Source of the DNA: Marivirga arenosa
GTDB taxonomy: Bacteria > Bacteroidota > Bacteroidia > Cytophagales > Cyclobacteriaceae
Assembly: GCF_030503895.2 (NCBI RefSeq)
Contig: NZ_CP129970.2
Coordinates: forward strand, 684,001-748,000
Reading direction: 5' to 3'
Length of the DNA stretch: 64,000 bases
In this document: piece by piece, positions 60,846 to 64,000 of the stretch
How the letters are laid out: each line of letters begins with the position of its first letter
Position numbering within the stretch: the first letter of the stretch is position 1
Notes under the pieces: generated by a model
Database searches by the model: none
What the model was told of the DNA's origin: nothing
The model's input: only the letters and a program-made list of their open reading frames with translations
Made by a program: the position numbers and the translations under genes

Positions 60846-61559
60846 ATGAAATTCAAACGTATTCTATTAAAATTGAGTGGGGAATCACTTATGGGTGATG
60901 AGGGTTATGGAATTGATTCTAAACGTTTAAATCAATATGCACAGGAAATCAAAAAAATTCATGACCAGGGAGTAGAAATCGCCATTGTAATTGGTGGAGG
61001 TAATATTTTTAGAGGAATACAAGCAGAATCAGCCGGAATAGATAGAGTTCAGGGTGATTATATGGGTATGTTAGCCACTGTTATTAATGGAATGGCCGTG
61101 CAAGGTGTCTTAGAAAACCATGGAATGTTTACTAGATTGATGTCGGGCATTAACATGGAGCAGGTTTGTGAGCCATTTATTAGAAGAAGAGCTATCAGAC
61201 ACTTAGAGAAAGGCAGAGTAGTTATATTTGGTGCTGGAATTGGAAATCCTTACTTTACTACTGACTCCACAGCTAGTTTAAGAGCAATTGAAATAGAAGC
61301 AGATGTGGTATTGAAAGGAACCAGAGTGGATGGAGTATATACAGCTGACCCTGAAAAAGATGCTGATGCAACTCGATATTCAAATATCACTTTTCAAGAA
61401 GTTTATGAAAAGGGTTTAAATGTGATGGATATGACAGCCTTTACGTTATGTCAAGAGAACAATTTACCTATTATTGTATTTGACATGAACAAAGAAGGTA
61501 ATTTATATGACCTTATCAATGGTGAAAATGTTGGAACATTGATAAATTCCCAAAATTAA
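60846..61559 (+). CDS. pyrH: UMP kinase
   Basis: 237 residues of the amino-acid kinase fold: [51 protein letters not shown] and [13 protein letters not shown]. Converts UMP to UDP using ATP. Followed after five bases by frr, a common pair. Confidence 0.98.
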   Translation: MKFKRILLKLSGESLMGDEGYGIDSKRLNQYAQEIKKIHDQGVEIAIVIGGGNIFRGIQAESAGIDRVQGDYMGMLATVINGMAVQGVLENHGMFTRLMSGINMEQVCEPFIRRRAIRHLEKGRVVIFGAGIGNPYFTTDSTASLRAIEIEADVVLKGTRVDGVYTADPEKDADATRYSNITFQEVYEKGLNVMDMTAFTLCQENNLPIIVFDMNKEGNLYDLINGENVGTLINSQN

Positions 61560-61564
61560 ATACA

Positions 61565-62125
61565 ATGGAAGAAATAGACTTAGTATTAGAAGAAGCAAAA
61601 GAGCTGATGGAAAAAGCCATTCAGCATACTAAAAGTGAATTACAAAAAATCAGAGCAGGAAAAGCTTCCCCTTCAATGCTTGATGGATTAATGGTAGATT
61701 ATTATAATAATGACACACCCATTAATCAAGTCGCTTCAATTAGTACTCCCGATGCTCGATCTATCATAATAAAGCCTTGGGAAAAAAATGTGATTGGTGA
61801 AATTGAACGCGCAATTATTAATAGTGATCTTGGGTTCACACCTCAAAATGATGGTGAAATTGTTAGAATTAATATTCCACCGCTAACAGAGGAGAGAAGA
61901 ATTTCTTTAACAAAACAAGCTAAAACCGAAGCAGAAGATGGGAAAATTTCTATTCGGAACGCAAGAAAAGATGCTAATGATCAATTAAAGCAACTCCAAA
62001 AGGAAGGGATATCGGAAGATGATGTAAAAAGAGGCGAAGAAAAAGTACAGAATTTAACTAATGAGTTCACTAAGAAAATAGATGATATCTTAGAGCATAA
62101 GGAAAAAGAAATAATGACGGTTTAG
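61565..62125 (+). CDS. frr: Ribosome recycling factor
   Basis: 186 residues: RAGKASPSMLDGLMVDYYNN and the end DDVKRGEEKVQNLTNEFTKK. Splits post-termination ribosomes with EF-G. Closed by a terminator at 62151-62185. Confidence 0.98.
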   Translation: MEEIDLVLEEAKELMEKAIQHTKSELQKIRAGKASPSMLDGLMVDYYNNDTPINQVASISTPDARSIIIKPWEKNVIGEIERAIINSDLGFTPQNDGEIVRINIPPLTEERRISLTKQAKTEAEDGKISIRNARKDANDQLKQLQKEGISEDDVKRGEEKVQNLTNEFTKKIDDILEHKEKEIMTV

Positions 62126-62150
62126 TTCTTTTACTTCAATAGTTTTCATA

Positions 62151-62185
62151 AAGCTACTTTTAGAAATAATAGTAGCTTTTTTTTT
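62151..62185 (+). terminator. Intrinsic terminator after frr
   Basis: AAGCTACT (62151-62158) and AGTAGCTT (62171-62178) pair, and a run of T continues to 62185; 26 bases after the frr stop. Confidence 0.85.
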
Positions 62186-62208
62186 ACTGTAATGACTTAA
62201 AAAATGAT

Positions 62209-62733
62209 TTAAAACTCAATCAACTTCTCTACCTGCTCTTCTAGCAATTCACTGTAAAGTTTATCAGTAACTTCTTCACCGTTAAAGTTTTTCTCAATTC
62301 TGGCAAGTTTTAATTTCAATGCTAAAACATGCATTCCTAAATAGTTAAAAATATCTGTCATATGACTTAAAGCCAAGCCGGCACCTTGCATGCCAGATGA
62401 AATCCCAACCAATGCACATTTTTTATTCTGAAAGCTATTAGGATACTCCATCCCATCAATAAAAGCTTTTAAAACCCCAGGAAATGAGCCATTATATTCA
62501 GGAATTACGAATACATATTTCTTAGAGGCTCTCAGTAGAGTCAAGAATTCATTGAATTCGGGGTTTTTACCATTATTATCATAAAGAGCGGTGTATACAA
62601 AATCTTTAGGTAAATCAGCTAAATCAATAATATTTGACTCTATTTGTTTCTCATCTAATAACTTTTTGTAAAGTTTAGCTACTTGAGCTGAAACAGAATT
62701 ATTCCTATTCGTACCAGAGATTATCGTTATCAT
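62209..62733 (-). CDS. NAD(P)H-dependent FMN reductase family protein
   Basis: 174 residues with a flavodoxin-like fold: TIISGTNRNNSVSAQVAKLY (phosphate-binding loop), FVIPEYNGSFPGVLKAFID (the PEYNxSxPGxLKNxxD signature) and GISSGMQGAGLAL. Probably reduces FMN or quinone-type compounds with NADPH. It is single, convergent with frr. Confidence 0.85.
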   Translation of the reverse strand: MITIISGTNRNNSVSAQVAKLYKKLLDEKQIESNIIDLADLPKDFVYTALYDNNGKNPEFNEFLTLLRASKKYVFVIPEYNGSFPGVLKAFIDGMEYPNSFQNKKCALVGISSGMQGAGLALSHMTDIFNYLGMHVLALKLKLARIEKNFNGEEVTDKLYSELLEEQVEKLIEF

Positions 62734-62802
62734 GCTTTTTTATTTTGACACAAAAATAGGGACATAAAGTCCCTATTCTAAGAATTTTCAGTATTTAACT
62801 GA

Positions 62803-63393
62803 TTATAATGATGATAAGTTTACAGATAATTTGAAATCATCATAAATCATTTTATCGCCTAATCCATCAAAGAAAGAACCAGATCCATATCTAATTTCCC
62901 ATTTAGTTCTATCAAGAGCAAAAGACGCTTTGGCAGTAGCTTTACCGTCCTCAACTGTAATATTAGCAGGGAATGTAATTTTATTTGTTATCCCTTTGAT
63001 TGTTAAATCACCAGCTAAAAAATGAGTTGCGTCAGTTGCTTCACTTTTTTCAATTGATGTGATAACAAATTTAGCTGTTGGGTGAGATTCAACACTAAAA
63101 AAATCATCAGATCTTAAGTGACCCATTAACTTATCTTTATATTCTCCTTCTAAATCTAAAACGTCAATAGAGTTCATATCAATTACGAATGAGCCCCCTG
63201 TTACCTGGCCGTTTTCAACTTCTAAAGCACCTTCTTTAATATTTACAGTTCCGTTGTGCTGACCTGTAACTTTCTCTCCTACCCAAGCTATTTGGCTTGA
63301 ATTGGTATCTACCTTTACTTCTTTTCTTAAAATAGTAAACGCTGCAGCCATGATGATAGCCACTAATCCAATTGATAAAACTTTTGTTTTCAT
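62803..63393 (-). CDS. YceI family periplasmic lipid-binding-like protein
   Basis: 196 residues with a signal-anchor helix (about 5-20). The lipocalin-like YceI core is visible: SQIAWVGEKVTGQHNGTVNI, GSFVIDMNSIDVLD, HLRSDDFFSVESHPTAKFVI, FALDRTKWEIRYGSGSFF. Members bind isoprenoid or similar lipids; the ligand here is unknown. Confidence 0.88.
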   Translation of the reverse strand: MKTKVLSIGLVAIIMAAAFTILRKEVKVDTNSSQIAWVGEKVTGQHNGTVNIKEGALEVENGQVTGGSFVIDMNSIDVLDLEGEYKDKLMGHLRSDDFFSVESHPTAKFVITSIEKSEATDATHFLAGDLTIKGITNKITFPANITVEDGKATAKASFALDRTKWEIRYGSGSFFDGLGDKMIYDDFKLSVNLSSL

Positions 63394-63529
63394 TTTCTTA
63401 TTATTTAATGTTATTACATTTAATGTCGATACATATACAATGTTTTAATAAAAAGGTTTCAAATTTTTATTAAAATATTTTGAAGCCACCATGAGAAGAA
63501 TCAAATTGGAACAAAATTGTTTAGCGATT

Positions 63530-64000
63530 ATGAATACAAGCAAAGAGATAAAAGAAGCAAAAGAGTATATAACAAAAACGATTGATTTTAAGCCCGAAGT
63601 TGGAATTATACTTGGAACTGGCTTGGGTGCTTTAGTTGATGATATTGAAATTGAATATTCATTTTCATATAAGGATATTCCTAATTTCCCGGTTTCAACA
63701 GTAGAAACCCATAGTGGTAAACTTATATTTGGTGAACTAAGTGGGAAAAAAGTAGTAGCCATGCAGGGTAGATTTCATTATTATGAAGGTTACAGCATGA
63801 CTCAAGTTGTAATGCCTGTGAGATTAATGTATTTACTAGGAATCAAATATTTATTTATATCAAATGCAGCAGGGGGCTTAAATAAAAATTTAGACTTGAG
63901 TGATTTAATGATTATTAAGGATCATATAAACCTTTTTCCTGAAAATCCCCTTAGAGGTAAAAACTTAGATGAATACGGTGGTAGATTTCCAGACATGTAT
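63530..64000 (+). CDS. Purine nucleoside phosphorylase, 5' part (cut by window end)
   Basis: I read this frame directly: from the ATG at 63530 (or 63491, 13 residues longer) it stays open to the last base, giving 157 residues. Motifs of the trimeric PNP family follow in order: VGIILGTGLGALVDDIE (phosphate-binding), ETHSGKLIFGELSGKKVV, MQGRFHYYEGYSM, YLFISNAAGGLNKNLDLSDL (purine-binding) and MIIKDHINLFPENPL. It cleaves purine nucleosides with phosphate. The C-terminal ~110 residues are outside the window. Confidence 0.93.
   Translation, partial: MNTSKEIKEAKEYITKTIDFKPEVGIILGTGLGALVDDIEIEYSFSYKDIPNFPVSTVETHSGKLIFGELSGKKVVAMQGRFHYYEGYSMTQVVMPVRLMYLLGIKYLFISNAAGGLNKNLDLSDLMIIKDHINLFPENPLRGKNLDEYGGRFPDMY

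Noticed and set aside
63445-63762. Minus-strand frame at the right end
   Set aside because: It is antisense to a clearly conserved purine nucleoside phosphorylase frame.

Overview
The window reads as a low-GC chromosomal segment of a Bacteroidota member, most likely a marine-type Cytophagales bacterium (Marivirga-like is my best guess, unproven). Evidence: Bacteroidota-type promoters (TTTG ~19-20 bp upstream of TAnnTTTG), a DUF3467 gene directly after rpoC, a TonB receptor with an N-terminal carboxypeptidase-regulatory-like domain, DUF2911, DUF6249 and DUF4625-like proteins, and cysteine-poor forms of S4, S14 and L36.

Left arm (1-26.7 kb, accessory and housekeeping genes). After the 3' end of a methyltransferase gene comes a repeat-rich spacer (344-885), then an ECF sigma factor / membrane anti-sigma pair. 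The sigma gene carries an in-frame TGA in region 4, and the same ECF-type promoter motif precedes both it and a divergent DUF6249 membrane-protein gene. From 2.7 to 8.1 kb lies a probable zinc-limitation locus in two transcription units: MerC-like protein, DUF1826 C-terminal module and TonB receptor; then two lipoproteins, one His-rich. Each unit is preceded by two copies of a 7-5-7 inverted repeat spaced exactly 38 bp apart, suggesting control by a Fur-family (Zur-like) repressor. Next come GNAT/PhoH, a SAM hydroxide adenosyltransferase, a GAF protein, an S41 peptidase, a membrane AraC regulator, DUF2911, a thiolase, a PAS histidine kinase with a single-domain response regulator, a PafA-type phosphatase, a WG-repeat lipoprotein, a Ppx/GppA phosphatase and an Ldh-family dehydrogenase.

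Centre and right (26.4-59.9 kb, minus strand): an almost uninterrupted information-processing block. In transcription order: tRNA-Tyr, tRNA-Gly, tRNA-Thr, tuf, tRNA-Trp, secE, nusG, rplK, rplA, rplJ, rplL, rpoB, rpoC, DUF3467; then rpsL, rpsG, fusA, rpsJ; then the S10/spc/alpha cluster from rplC to rplQ, followed by carA, eno and a DivIC/FtsB-like gene. Terminators and promoters at a few points divide it into units.

Right end (60-64 kb): a biotin carboxyl carrier protein, pyrH and frr on the plus strand, an FMN reductase and a YceI protein on the minus strand, and the 5' part of a purine nucleoside phosphorylase gene cut by the window edge. No rRNA, CRISPR array, insertion sequence or prophage was seen.
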